Shown here: one piece after another, positions 49,841-60,460 of the stretch | Position numbering within the stretch: the first letter of the stretch is position 1 | Layout of the letters: every line of letters starts with the position of its first letter | NCBI GenBank assembly: GCA_024663395.1 | Contig: JANFAH010000003.1 | Coordinates: 1,984,001-2,048,000, forward strand | Source: Pisolithus tinctorius | Lineage: Eukaryota; Basidiomycota; Agaricomycetes; Boletales; Pisolithaceae | Direction: 5' to 3' | DNA: 64,000 nucleotides | The notes under the pieces: model-generated | Told to the model about the DNA's origin: nothing | What the model saw: only the letters and a program-made list of their open reading frames with translations | The model's database searches: none | Made by a program: the position numbers and the translations under genes

Positions 49841-49871
49841 GGCGTTGGTGTACGCCGGGTACACCAACGCC
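49841..49871. repeat. perfect 13-bp inverted repeat with 5-nt loop
   Basis: The arms GGCGTTGGTGTAC (49841-49853) and GTACACCAACGCC (49859-49871) are exact reverse complements separated by gccgg. It lies in the 430-bp spacer between eS28 (ends 49633) and the GT8 gene (starts 50064). No tRNA cloverleaf or following T-run was recognised. Confidence 0.85.
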
Positions 49872-50063
49872 AGTGTTGTTGCAGTATGGCAGAACTGGCA
49901 GCCGTCAGGGAGTCTGTTACAGTCCGTTCGCTCGAATAATCCAGTGGCAAAACCCTCAGATCTAGAATAATGCTGCCCCCTAACGTACTAACCCCTACTA
50001 CGAAAGCGCGCGTGGTTATCCATTGCTTGACGTCTTCACACGCTGCTTGATCGGTCCACTGTT

Positions 50064-51161
50064 ATGTCTTTGGACCGTAAGGCAGCCTACGTGACCTTGC
50101 TGACGAAGTCGAGCTATCTTCCCGGCGTGCTGGTCCTTGACTACACTCTTCGATCAGTGGGAACATGTTACCCGTTGGTTGTAATGGTGACACCATCGGT
50201 GCCCCAGGAGTGTAGGGATGTCCTCGCAAGGAGGGGCATACAATTAAGAGATATCACGGCCCTTGAGTCTCTGCCAAATGTCCATTCGTTGGCAACTCAC
50301 GATGTTAGGTTTCGCGACACTTGGACAAAGTTAAGGTGAGCTTCCGATGTAAGCAACCCAGAGGCATTTACGTTGACGTCACTGGGTGTAGAGTCTTCGA
50401 GCTCGTGGAATTCGAAGTGGGTGGTACCCTCTAATTTTGCATCTTTCATTTGATGATCCGATGTCACCAGCGAGCGGTCCTCCTCGATGCTGACATGATC
50501 GTCATGCGCAATATGGACGAGCTGTTTGATATTGAACTCCCCGAGGACAGTATCGCCGCCACTCATGTGTGCGCATGCAATCCTAGGAAATTGCCTCACT
50601 ATCCTCCTGACTGGTCAGTATACTTATACCGTCTACGATTTGGTCGCTGAGCGATGTAACTTCCTAAGGGTACCAGCGAACTGTGCTTACACCCCTCTGG
50701 TACACCCGTCAGGTTCGACATCTCCAACCAAGATAACCAAAGACAGCCCACGCCCTCATACGCAACTAAATTCGGGTCTTGTAGTATTGAAACCTTCCCT
50801 CGAGCTCGCTCAGTCTGTGTGCACTCACCTTCACACCTCGCCACTTGTTCCAACTTGGTCATTCCCCGATCAGGACCTCCTTGCCGACTTCTTCAAGGGT
50901 AGGTGGGAACCGTTACCTTGGAAGTACAACGCCCTCAAAACGTTGATGATTATCCACAAACCATTGTGGCGTGACGAGGAGATCAAATGTCTGCACTACA
51001 TCTTAGCGGATAAGCCGTGGCAGGCCAGGGTTCCCCAAGATGGGAAGGGTGAATATGACAAGTGCAATCAGTGGTGGTGGGATCGGTTCGAAAAATTGGC
51101 GACTGAAATGCAGGAGAACAATGAGGACTGGGAACTAGTACTAGCGAATGTCGCAAAATGA
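50064..51161 (+). CDS. GT8-family glycosyltransferase (glycogenin-like fold)
   Basis: Four exons (50064..50335, 50392..50416, 50471..50613, 50669..51161) join to 310 residues. KAAYVTLLTKSSYLPGVLVLDYTL and YPLVVMVTPSVPQECRDVL form the nucleotide-binding start of a GT-A fold. The DxD metal site is LLDADMIVMRNMDELF, followed by HVCACNPRK.., LNSGLVVLKPSLELAQ and FPDQDLLADFFKGRW, which mark family GT8. There is no signal peptide or transmembrane helix, so it is probably cytosolic like glycogenin and galactinol synthase. Members use UDP-sugars; acceptor and sugar cannot be set from sequence. Cys-rich CACNPRKLPHYPPDW resembles the galactinol-synthase-like fungal set. Exon 2 is only 25 nt. Confidence 0.9.
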
Positions 51162-51459
51162 GGATTTTGTACACGCCTGGCTGATGAAAGAAAGAAACGT
51201 GCCCAGAAATCACCCACAGGACAAATGCTGTAGAGTTGCGAAGGGGGTTTGAACCCAGGTAACGCAAGACAAAAAATCATGTCAGGAGTCCCACCCGTAG
51301 CTTCATGGATAATCCACACATCCAAGGATTGTTCCACTTTATAACTCCAGCATGCTGTAAGCGAAATTTCCTTTTTCATGATCCATGTAGGGCGCAAGTT
51401 TAGATCAGTGCTAAATGCTGACAACCAGATTGCTCAAGCTCGTGCTCACGACATTTGTA

Positions 51460-52207
51460 CTACAGGTTTTCGGGTTTCGCACATTTACGCTTTTCTATCC
51501 GGCCAGTTCGCGGACACCTCATCGCCTGCCATGACACTGGTTCCATTGTTGCTCCTGCGGAATAATCAAACATGTGAGGATGTGAAAAACAAAATGGGTG
51601 TCACGCACCGGCCTCGCTGGTCGCGAAGATGACTCCAAGGTCATTGCGAGCTGTCGTTATGTAGTAGCTGCGAGCATCACCGAGAGATATCTGCGCAGAG
51701 GTGGTCACACTACGAGAAGTCATTCATGTGGAAGTAACACTTACTACAGTGCCCTTTATGACATCTCCTCCACGAAAACACTCCCCAATTCTCACCTTGT
51801 CCTTCTCTGTCGCCCTAACGTCTTGACTTCGTATGACTCCGGTGAATTCCTCGCCTGCGGGCAGAGGGAGTCCGTCCACGACAGATATGGCCACAGTAGC
51901 TTGTAGTGGCGACAAGCGCGTGACTACTCCAAGAACCACCGAATTCGTAGTTGGAGGGTGTGGTCGTGCGCGTGATATTGCTAACGTCTGTTCGACCAAC
52001 GTATCGCCGAAGACATGATTGACTGGTCATTCAAGCAGCCCGTGAATATGGAAGGGGAAAGAAACCAACAGGTCCTTCATATCGAGGTACCCCGACGAGA
52101 CTCGCCCTAACATGACCATCCTTGGCATACAATCCAGCACCGAGGGTGGGGGAGGGACCGAGGGGTAGGGCGACTGGTTGGCCCGGTAGTAGTGTTTCGG
52201 AGGTCAT
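51460..52207 (-). CDS. exosome complex subunit Csl4
   Basis: The start at 52207 gives MTSETLLPGQPVALPLG, an N-terminal domain with AGLYAKDGHVRASLVGVP. After an intron from about 52072 the S1-type RNA-binding domain follows: VVLGVVTRLSPLQATVAISVV, then FTGVIRSQDVRATEKDKVRIGECFRGGDVIKGTV and ISLGDARSYYITTARNDLGVIFA. The C-terminal zinc-ribbon-like part ends MRCPRTGRIEKRKCAKPENL at 51460. The RATEKDKV block is diagnostic. Csl4 caps the RNA exosome and helps hold the Rrp6/Dis3 channel. Divergent from PDH E2, 126 bp between starts. Confidence 0.94.
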
Positions 52208-52333
52208 GACACTAGTATGTAATCCCTAGCTAGATGGAAAAAGCCGGAAACGCTTGTCCCGCAGGTTTGGGGATATTTGGGACCTCAAAAAAGCTGCCCA
52301 TTTGCTTTTCATTCACTTCTTTGTGTAACAGCC
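52208..52333. promoter_or_regulatory. short bidirectional promoter, Csl4 / PDH E2
   Basis: 126 bp lie between divergent starts at 52207 and 52334. A pyrimidine-rich patch (ttttcattcacttctttgtgt) precedes the E2 start. Confidence 0.5.
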
Positions 52334-53947
52334 ATGGCTTCCTCTCTTGCGCGCTTTGCTGCACGGAGTAGGTCTATTCTCTTTCTCTTTTCTCCCGACA
52401 GCCCAGAGACTAACACGCGTCCTGACCGAAGGTCTGCATACTTCTTCTCGGAGACATGCCCTCTCCAAGTTTGCAATGCCTGCGATGAGCCCCACCATGA
52501 CGGAGGGTGGTATTGCTGCCTGGAAAAAGAAAGAAGGCGAAGCCTTCTCTGCTGGAGATGTGTTGCTTGAGATTGTAAGTCTTCGAGTGGTGATGCGCCA
52601 TGCCTCGACTCGTTCTCACAACCTCCGAGGAAACCGACAAGGCAACTATAGACGTTGAGGCACAGGATGATGGTGTCCTCGCGAAAATCATCGTATGTAT
52701 TGACATCTTTTGGTGTCGTGAGTTATGCTCATTACATTGGCTAGATTCCGGACGGCGCCAAAAACATATCCGTAGGCTTGCCAATAGCAATAATGGCTGA
52801 GGAGGGCGACGACCTGTCTGGCGCCGCCCAGATGGCTTCCGAGGCGGCAGCTCAACCTTCTCCTGAGCCCCCAGCAAAGGAGGAAACCAAGCCTTCTGCT
52901 CCGTCAACTTCCGAGGCACCCAAAGAACCAGTCCCACAGTCTAAGCCTCAAGAGGCCAAGCCAGAGTTAGCCAAGGGTGCTCGCATATTTGCTTCTCCAA
53001 TAGCCAAGAAGATTGCCCTGGACCGGGGTATTCCCCTGTCCCAAGTCAAGGGCACTGGTCCCGAAGGTCGTATCATACGCGAGGACGTCGAGAAATACCA
53101 ACCCCCTGTCTCTGCTGTTGAGCCAGCAACACCAACTGCAGAATATGTTGATATCCCGATCTCCAACATGCGCAAAGTCATCGGTACCCGTCTCACGCAG
53201 TCCAAACAGGAGCTGCCTCATTACTACTTGACCGTCGAAATCAACATGGATAAAGTTCTGAAGCTGCGTGAGGTCTTCAACAAGACGCTAGGAGAAAAAG
53301 ACAAGGCTGCTAAGCTCAGCGTGAATGACTTTGTTCTCAAGGCGGTGGCCTGTGCTCTCGCTGATGTTCCGGAGGCCAACTCAGCATGGCTAGGGGAAGT
53401 CATCAGGCAGTTTGTATTGTTTCCTATCATTGTTTATTCATTTATTTTGAACCAACGGCTTCCAGGTACAGCAAGGCGGACATTTCAGTGGCTGTTGCGA
53501 CACCTACTGGTCTGATCACTCCAATAGTTAAAGATGTGGGTTCCAAGGGGCTAGCGACCATCTCTGCGGAAGCCAAAGGGCTTGCTAAGAAGGCCCGGGA
53601 TGGCAAGCTCACTCCTCAAGAATACCAGGTAAGGCATACACTTATTCGAATACGCCTGATTCTTACTGTATATCCAGGGAGGAACGTTCACTGTTTCCAA
53701 CCTCGGCATGTTTGACATAGACCACTTCACGGCTATCATCAACCCTCCTCAGTCCTGCATACTTGCTGTTGGTAGCACGAAGCCCTCTATCGTTCCCGCC
53801 CCGGAAGAAGAACGAGGGTTCAAGACTGTCAACGTAATGAAGGTTACACTGAGTTCCGATCATCGGGTGGTTGACGGTGCAGTTGGGGCGCGTTGGATGG
53901 CTGCTTTCAAAGGCTACTTAGAGAACCCGTTAACCTTTATGCTCTAA
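52334..53947 (+). CDS. pyruvate dehydrogenase E2, dihydrolipoamide acetyltransferase, mitochondrial
   Basis: Start [11 protein letters not shown] at 52334. Exon 1 (52334..52367) joins 52402 over an unusually short 34-bp GT..AG gap, giving [24 protein letters not shown], a mitochondrial presequence. The single lipoyl domain is [17 protein letters not shown] with the lipoyl lysine in [18 protein letters not shown] long Ala/Pro/Lys linker precedes the E1/E3-binding domain ([28 protein letters not shown]). The catalytic 2-oxoacid acyltransferase domain shows [43 protein letters not shown] and the active-site [14 protein letters not shown]2 forms the core of the complex and transfers acetyl groups to CoA. 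Lipoyl synthase, which makes its cofactor, is a near neighbour. Confidence 0.96.
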
Positions 53948-54229
53948 GTGCCTATCACATTGCTTTTATAGATTATTACGCGTACGGTTCATGTGCTACC
54001 CATGAGGATATCTGTGCCCAATTGAACATTTCAAGCATGAACGATATTATCTTGAGGAATAATCGAGGAAATAATAATGCTCAGAAACGTGTAATAAGTG
54101 GGTTACATAAGCAGTTCTCGGTTCGTGCTGTCACCAGCTGTGGCAAACTGCTTCTGGTCGGTGCGCCCTGTCGACGCTCAGTCCTTGTCTCTGGTTGTTT
54201 TTCTAGGCTGTATTGTATTCACTTGGTCT

Positions 54230-56426
54230 ATGACAGCGGTGCTCTCCGCTACAGATGCGCTTCGGAGTCCTTTAATGGCTTCAGTTGACGACAACCAGAT
54301 CAAGTATACCCTTCCCTTCTGCCACGCAACCCCTAGGTTTGACATACGACTCCTTCAGCTATTCTTCCACAGATTGGAAGACGAAATACTATGAAGTTGC
54401 CGACATGCTTGCTGAAACCCGGGCTGAGCTCGACGAATTTCACACCTCCAGCAAGGAGCTGGAAGAGGAGCTCATCAAGGAAATTGAACGGACAGAGAAG
54501 GCACAGCAAGATCTCAAGGTCAAGATTTCTCGTGTAGAGTCAGACAGAGATGAATGGAAGGTTTGTCGTTCGAATTCAAGTCCGTCAAGTTCCAACAATT
54601 CTTACTCTGCGGTAGTCCAAGTTCATGTCACTGCAGACAACCCACAACACGACCACGACTTCCTTGCAGCGCGAGTTGGATACACTGAGACAGGAATGTC
54701 AAAAGTTGAAGGTGCAACTACGCGAACTCGAAATGGGAAACGACGATTTAGAGCGTAACGAACGAGCAGTCAGCTCTAGCTTGGCTGATATTGAAGCGAA
54801 ATATTCTCGTGCTCTTGAAGAGAAGATCCTTCTAGAGCACGAATTGCTTGACAAAGCCCATCTGGAAGAGGAGTGTCAGCGGTTGAAAGACGAATTAAGA
54901 GGTCTGTTCCATTCTCCATTTTAGACGTATGCATGTCGACTGAAACCTTGACAAAAGACGCTGGGGTTGAAATATCTATACTGCAAGACCAGCTCACAGC
55001 ACTCCAGTTTAAAGTTTCAGCTCCTGCTACAGAATCTCCCGCATCTGCCGCGCCCTCAACGTCACCCCAAATCACACCATCTTCTACAGAAGAGAATTTA
55101 CTCCACACTCCACCCCCACCTGATCTTCAATTAGCAGAGTTGTCTGCTCCCGGCAAATCATTATCAACGCGCTCTCATCCATCATCTGTGTCTTCTGGTT
55201 CAACCTCAGGGCACCCCATTGCATTGCCGCGAGCCCTTTTTCAGACGAACAGAATCAATACTGCCCATTCTACTCCGCCCCCCATCACCCGCTCGAGCAC
55301 ATTGCCTGCTGTTCCCGCTCCGCGAAATCCTCTTCGGGCACCGATTCCTCGCCCGAATTTTCCTTCCCCTTCGACACCCGTTGCTCAAGCAGCCAGTGCC
55401 ATCCCAATGGTAGCAACGAAAAGTCGAGGAGTCCAGATGGTTTCCGAAATGCGAGCCAGGGTCAAGAACTTGGAGCAAAAGATCCACACTCGAGTTCCTC
55501 GCCTTCGTATGGGTAGCAGTGCTGGCAGACAAGGCGCAAATGCCTTAGCTTTGTCTACGGTAATGACGGCTTCTCCTTCAGCTTCAGCTTCCTCTGGGCC
55601 CAAGACAGCCGCTTTCCGCACAGCTGCACTTGACCCCAAGCTCAACAAACCGACCCCTAAACGATGCAGTGCAGATATTGACGCCAAGAAGAGTGAAGCT
55701 ACGACACCTGATCCGAACGCGTCCGGATGGGTATTGATTATGGACGATACCCCTTCTCCAATTAAGAATTTGGAGAAAGAGCGCCGGCGAGTGTCCAGCC
55801 CTTCAGGGCCAAGTGCATACCGTACTGGTCTTCCCAAGGCGTCTTCGCCTACATTTTCAAAGCCCAACCCTCTGGCTCAGAGCACGGCTCGGCGACCACA
55901 ATCGCGCCTGTCTGGAGCGAGCATGAGTACCATTGCCACGGTCAGCTCGATCCCGACGCCGTCCTCTCGGCCTACCACACCCACCTTCTTGCCTCTCCCC
56001 ATTTCAAGTTTGTATTCGAACAGTCACACACCTGGTACTACCTTGTTGAAACGGTCTGCTGGACCTGGAATTGTTTCGTACGCGCTGCCAAAACGTTCGT
56101 CATTGGGTTCTGGTACTCCCAGTTCTCCAACTCCATCGTCAGACAGCGAGGCCATGGCCCGGGAGCAACCTGCTCCCTACAACGCTAAGACTGACCATCA
56201 TGTCGAGACGGAACTGACCTCCCGCGGATCTTCCCGCATACCCTCTTCTGTGAATTCCTCTGTCCTGAGCCAGAGTAGGATTGGACGACCCGCCGGAGTG
56301 GTAAACGGACGAAAGAATTTTGGGCTGCAACCTCCCGGTGAGGACAGCGGGGCATACTTGGCTACGAACGGGAACAAGAAGAGCCGAGGAAGGTCGGACA
56401 GCAGTACATTTGGTTTGGGGCGCTAA
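54230..56426 (+). CDS. NudE/Ndel1 homologue (nuclear distribution)
   Basis: The start is inferred: ATG 54230 with a 9-nt exon (54230..54238), a 46-bp intron and exon 2 from 54285 reads MTALTTTRSSIPFPSATQPLGL. A long coiled coil follows (DWKTKYYEVADMLAETRAEL, SSKELEEELIKEIERTEKAQ), then across an intron ending GCGGTAG the highly conserved SKFMSLQTTHNTTTTSLQ, MGNDDLERNERAVSSSLADIE and LEEKILLEHELLDKAHLEEE. The remaining 480 residues are Ser/Pro-rich and disordered. NudE binds Lis1 and dynein and supports nuclear migration along hyphae. The alternative ATG at 54275 is out of frame with the coiled coil. Confidence 0.92.
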
Positions 56427-56872
56427 CAGTCCGCGCAAGCCGAACGAGTGACTTACATACTTGACGTTCTCCAGAGCCTAGACTATGGGCAGTGGTTGGA
56501 TAGCCTGGAGGGCTAAATTCTACGTTTTTTTTCATGATCTACCGTTTTTATGACGACACCCGGGATAATGACAGAATGAGCTATGTACCACCCCACTGGT
56601 TGCCCTGCTACTCGCTTTCGTTATACATATACAACTTTCGTCTGCAGTAAGATATTTACAGATAGTGCCTTTTTTTACTGAATTTCCGTTCTTTTATTGT
56701 TTCGTTTTCTTTTCTTTTACAGCTGGGGCACCTGCAGAGGTCGTTGATACCTATGGTATGTTCTATGGTACAGTGAGCGGGATGGGATTGACATGTAATA
56801 ATTACGTAATACACATAAGCTGGCTCCTTCCCTTCATACAAGCTTGCAAGCAAGGCCCCTCGTTCACCAACC
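56427..56872. other. spacer between NudE and ESS2 genes
   Basis: The 446 bp hold the NudE 3' end and ESS2 promoter. T-rich runs near 56526 and 56669 are visible; no coding signal. Confidence 0.5.
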
Positions 56873-58517
56873 ATGTCTTCACCTAAGAGTGGACAGTTAA
56901 CTGCCCCACAGAACAGATCCTTGAATAGGCAGGAAATTCTTGAGGAGGATGAATACACGGCAGCTTTATCTCACATCATCGCCCGAGATTTCTTCCCGTC
57001 GCTCGTCCACTTGGATGCCACTAACGACTATCTCGATGCTTTGCGAACGAAGGATGCTAGTCTCATCAATGCTTCCGTTCGGAGGCTCCAAGAAATTAGC
57101 AGCACTCCCATCCCCTCTCAGCGAAGCACCCTATGTCTAACACCCTCTGATACCCCATACGGACCTGGCCCATCTGAAACCCCTGTGCCGTTGCCACGCC
57201 CTGCCAAGCGGCCACGATACGACACAAATATGAGCTTGGATACGTTTCAGGTGAAGTATACTTCCGAGGACAACGCGAGCTTCACCCAAATTTTGGATGA
57301 CGAAAATAGACAACGCAAGGAAAGGTGGGGGTGGGCTTGGGAAGCTCAGAAGAGGGTGGAACAACAAAGAGAGAGGATGTTGACGGCCAGGGAAAAGATG
57401 TTGATTGAACAACCACCAGTACCAGGAGTGAGGGAGAAGTTTCTTATAGAGCAACCCAATGTTGCTGGGTTGATCACGTCGAGCATGGTGGAGGAGGCCA
57501 CAGAACATGAACCAAAACAATTAGACGAGGGAAAGGAGTCGCTAGCACTGTCCGTCGCTGAACCTCAAGCAGAGGTAACTGTCGTTGATGTGCTAGCACC
57601 GCAGAAAGATACACGTGCTGCTGGGGTCGATGCCTGGAAATTTAAGGTCACTTTCCTGCATCATTTTATTTCCGTACCACAATGCTCACGACAGCCAGAC
57701 ACGGAATTCCCTCATGTTTCCGCCCGATGCCGATGTCACGACATACGATAGGCCTGCAAGTTCTTCGGCGAATGCTCAGCCTGATGCTAAAGTCATTAAA
57801 CACGCTAATACACGCCTGGAAGAACAGGATGCTACAGACCAACCCAAGAACCTATCTGCACCCTCCAGTCCAACTTACAGTCGTATCGAGGCTGCTATCA
57901 GCGGCACGCCTTGTATGTACATTCACCACGTTGTCGATACGCCGCTCACATACTTGCTAGATAGACCCAAGACCCCTCCTAACAATTTCTCTCTTGTGTT
58001 GCATGTACCGTCACCTTCTTCCGCGGAGATGGGGCCGTCCGCGATGAAGCAACTCATGACTTGGGGAACCCTAAATGCTACACCAAGGATACTACCACAG
58101 TCGGAGGATTCTACGGATTCGATACTTCCGCCAAATACCTTTCATATATCGGCGCCTTCAAATCGGGAAGCTCTCTCTCACAAGTTGTCAGCGACTGCAG
58201 CGAAGAGCCTCCGGGAAAAGGCCGGGTTACGTGGTGGATTAATTGGACGTACGCCGTTGGCTCATCCCGCTAGGGGAGGCATAAAGGCTGGTACAATGGC
58301 ACCTCCGAATTGGACGCCGCGCAAGGCGGATGCCCCAGGTAATCTGACACCAGCTGCCAAGCGACTGCTGGATAGAACTACCGTGGGTACTGCAGCTACG
58401 CGACGAGCTGATGTCACGGGCAAGATGGCAGGGTCAGGTGGTAACAGTAGAGGGAGAGAAGCGGATCTCCAGCACGTACGGTGGACACCAACTCCAAGTC
58501 CTAACTCGCGGAGATGA
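56873..58517 (+). CDS. ESS2/DGCR14-like spliceosome-associated protein
   Basis: Start MSSPKSGQLTAPQNRS at 56873. The family's N-terminal block is NRQEILEEDEYTAALSHIIARDFFPSLVHLDA. Then come a Thr/Pro-rich region with TPSDTPYGPGPSETP, LDTFQVKYTSEDNASF, a charged helix with KERWGWAWEAQKRVEQQRER, and after an intron (AAG at 57645, acceptor GCCAG at 57695) RNSLMFPPDADVT. A second intron sits after SGTP (donor GTATGT near 57914). The C-terminal part has MKQLMTWGTLNATPRI and LSATAAKSLREKAG, LTPAAKRLLDRT. ESS2 (S. pombe Bis1) is a nuclear protein found in the spliceosomal C complex. It is convergent with the FAM192A-like gene, 82 bp between stops. Confidence 0.92.
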
Positions 58518-58599
58518 TATACGCTTAATGCCATTGCGTAACACGATAATGATGAGCAGGACTACACACAATTACTGAGGTACTGATACATGGGAAACA

Positions 58600-59485
58600 T
58601 TATGATATCTTGCGACGCTTCATTTTTGGCTGATCGTCTCTGGCGATAACAGGATCTTGCTGTGGTAGGACTGGTGACTTGGGCTTTTTCTTCACGACGA
58701 CTCCCTTCAGAGCTTTTTTCGTGTCTCTCTTGGGTGGGCCAATGGCGGACTTGTCCTTGTCCTTTCCGGTTGAATTATTTGCGGGCTTCGAAGACGGTGG
58801 GATAACGGGGGAAGGTTTGTTCATCGCGCTTTCTCTGGCCGCCACAGCTCTCCGAACGAAGTCAGCCTAGCGGCGAATTTAGGACAGAGAACAGGTTACT
58901 TTCTGAAATCTGATAATTCTGCTCCATCCTGAGCTTTGCGAAGGCGCTCTTCCTCTGCCTGTTTTTCCCGTATAGAATCAAGGAACACAATTTCGTCCTC
59001 TTCCAAGGCTCGAAATTGGTTGCCTACCCTTTGGTGTTAAGCTAAGGAAAACAACGGGAAACTTGGTACATAGTTACCTAGTTTCATTTTCTCTTCCCAT
59101 TCTTCTTGCTTAGCCGCCTGCATGATGTGTTGTAGATACATTAGTGATACGAGGGGAATCAATGTACCTTATTAGCTGCCAATTTCTACGGTGACGGTGA
59201 GCAAAGAGGAGCTCCAAATGGAGTAGCAACACCACTCGCCTCAGCCAAGCTTCGGCCATCGAAGGAATCATCCGTGGGCTGCGGAGGTGGTTCTTGACCG
59301 AGTCTAAAAGACGACGTGCATGGAAGTAAGAGCAAGCTAAAGACGAGTAGTGCGCATGCTAGAAACCTTGCGTATGCGGCTCTCCACTGCTCCTCCCTTC
59401 TAGCCCTAGCAGCCTCAACGTCGGACTGAGAAACGAAGCGTGATGCAACCCCACTGACAGACACTGAAGGGACTCCTTCTTCCAT
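58600..59485 (-). CDS. FAM192A/PIP30 (NIP30) N-terminal domain protein
   Basis: Start at 59485: MEEGVPSVSVSGVASRFVSQSDVEAARARREEQWRAAYARLG, then EPPPQPTDDSFDGRSLAE, across introns to KLGNQFRALEEDEIVFLDSIREK and a basic tail ending KMKRRKIS at 58600. The FVS..D.E..R..REEQW start, RSLAE and LEEDE.. FLD blocks are those of the FAM192A/NIP30 domain. The human protein binds the proteasome activator PA28-gamma in the nucleus; fungi lack PA28-gamma as far as I recall, so the partner must differ. The C-terminus is Lys/Pro-rich (KKALKGVVVKKKPKSP) with a likely nuclear localisation signal. Confidence 0.85.
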
Positions 59486-60460
59486 GGTTCCTTGCTTAGT
59501 AGTGATCCAAGGTGATGTAGTATGAGGCGCAAGAGCGGCTCGTCGTGGTAGTGGTAGACCTGGCGTCAGTCGTCAGCAATGTACAGAACACTCTGGGGAC
59601 ACCGTACAGTGAAAGTGATGTGTTGCTTGGAGATTTGTAAGTAGCACAAGACCGTAACAGCCAAATACATCAGCAAATGGAACTCAGGCTGGACTGTCCT
59701 GGGCAGCGTTGATGATCCATAGTCACAGAGTTCCCAGGGTAGTCCATTCTGGACACCTCTGTACACTAGTGTGAGTTTCTGCCCAGCTTGCCATCAACTG
59801 CACTATGTATATACCCAGAATACCAACTTTATGTCAATTCAGCTGTGAGTTTCTGTTGTTTCCTGTCTAGCTTGTCACAGACCACATGGGGTGTATGCAC
59901 ATATGTAGTACACTCCTTTCTCTTCTCAGTTCTCATCCCATGGACTGATGTACATGGGGCCCTCACCTATGCCATCCCAGGCCCTCACTGCTGCATTGAA
60001 AAATCTAAGCACTATCACAGATATGTGGATGACATTAATGCGGAAGGGGGTAATGCTGACACTGAAGATGATGCTAGTTCATCACAAAATGGAAGTGCAA
60101 GGAAACTAGAACATGGCCGGCGCTGCCGGCAGGCACCTTGTTTACCACGCCAGAGCGCTGCCTTCGCAGCACGTGCAACACGACAGAGATAAGTAACCAA
60201 TTGATTCTAGTACCCATAGCACGCCCGCTATCCAAGATGATGTAGTACACATACGTTACAAGCACATGCTAGCAGCCCACCTCACCCCTAAGCAGTCTCC
60301 TCACTGCCGAGGAATTGACGCCCGAGCAGCACCTGTCTACGCAGCATCAGCAACCAGCCCACAGCGCACAGGTAGCAGTGACCCACGAATCATCCTCGAT
60401 CAGAAAACACTGAGCACGGACAAGGGGATAAACGGCCCCGCATACATAACCCCCCAAAAC
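59486..60460. other. gene-poor stretch
   Basis: Short frames at 59566-59766 (-) and 59788-60192 (+) have no recognisable motif. This is where the compact housekeeping block ends. Confidence 0.45.

Noticed and set aside
54098..54394. 98-codon plus frame containing ATG 54275
   Set aside because: It is out of frame with the NudE coiled coil and lacks motifs; a start at 54230 with a short intron explains the gene better.
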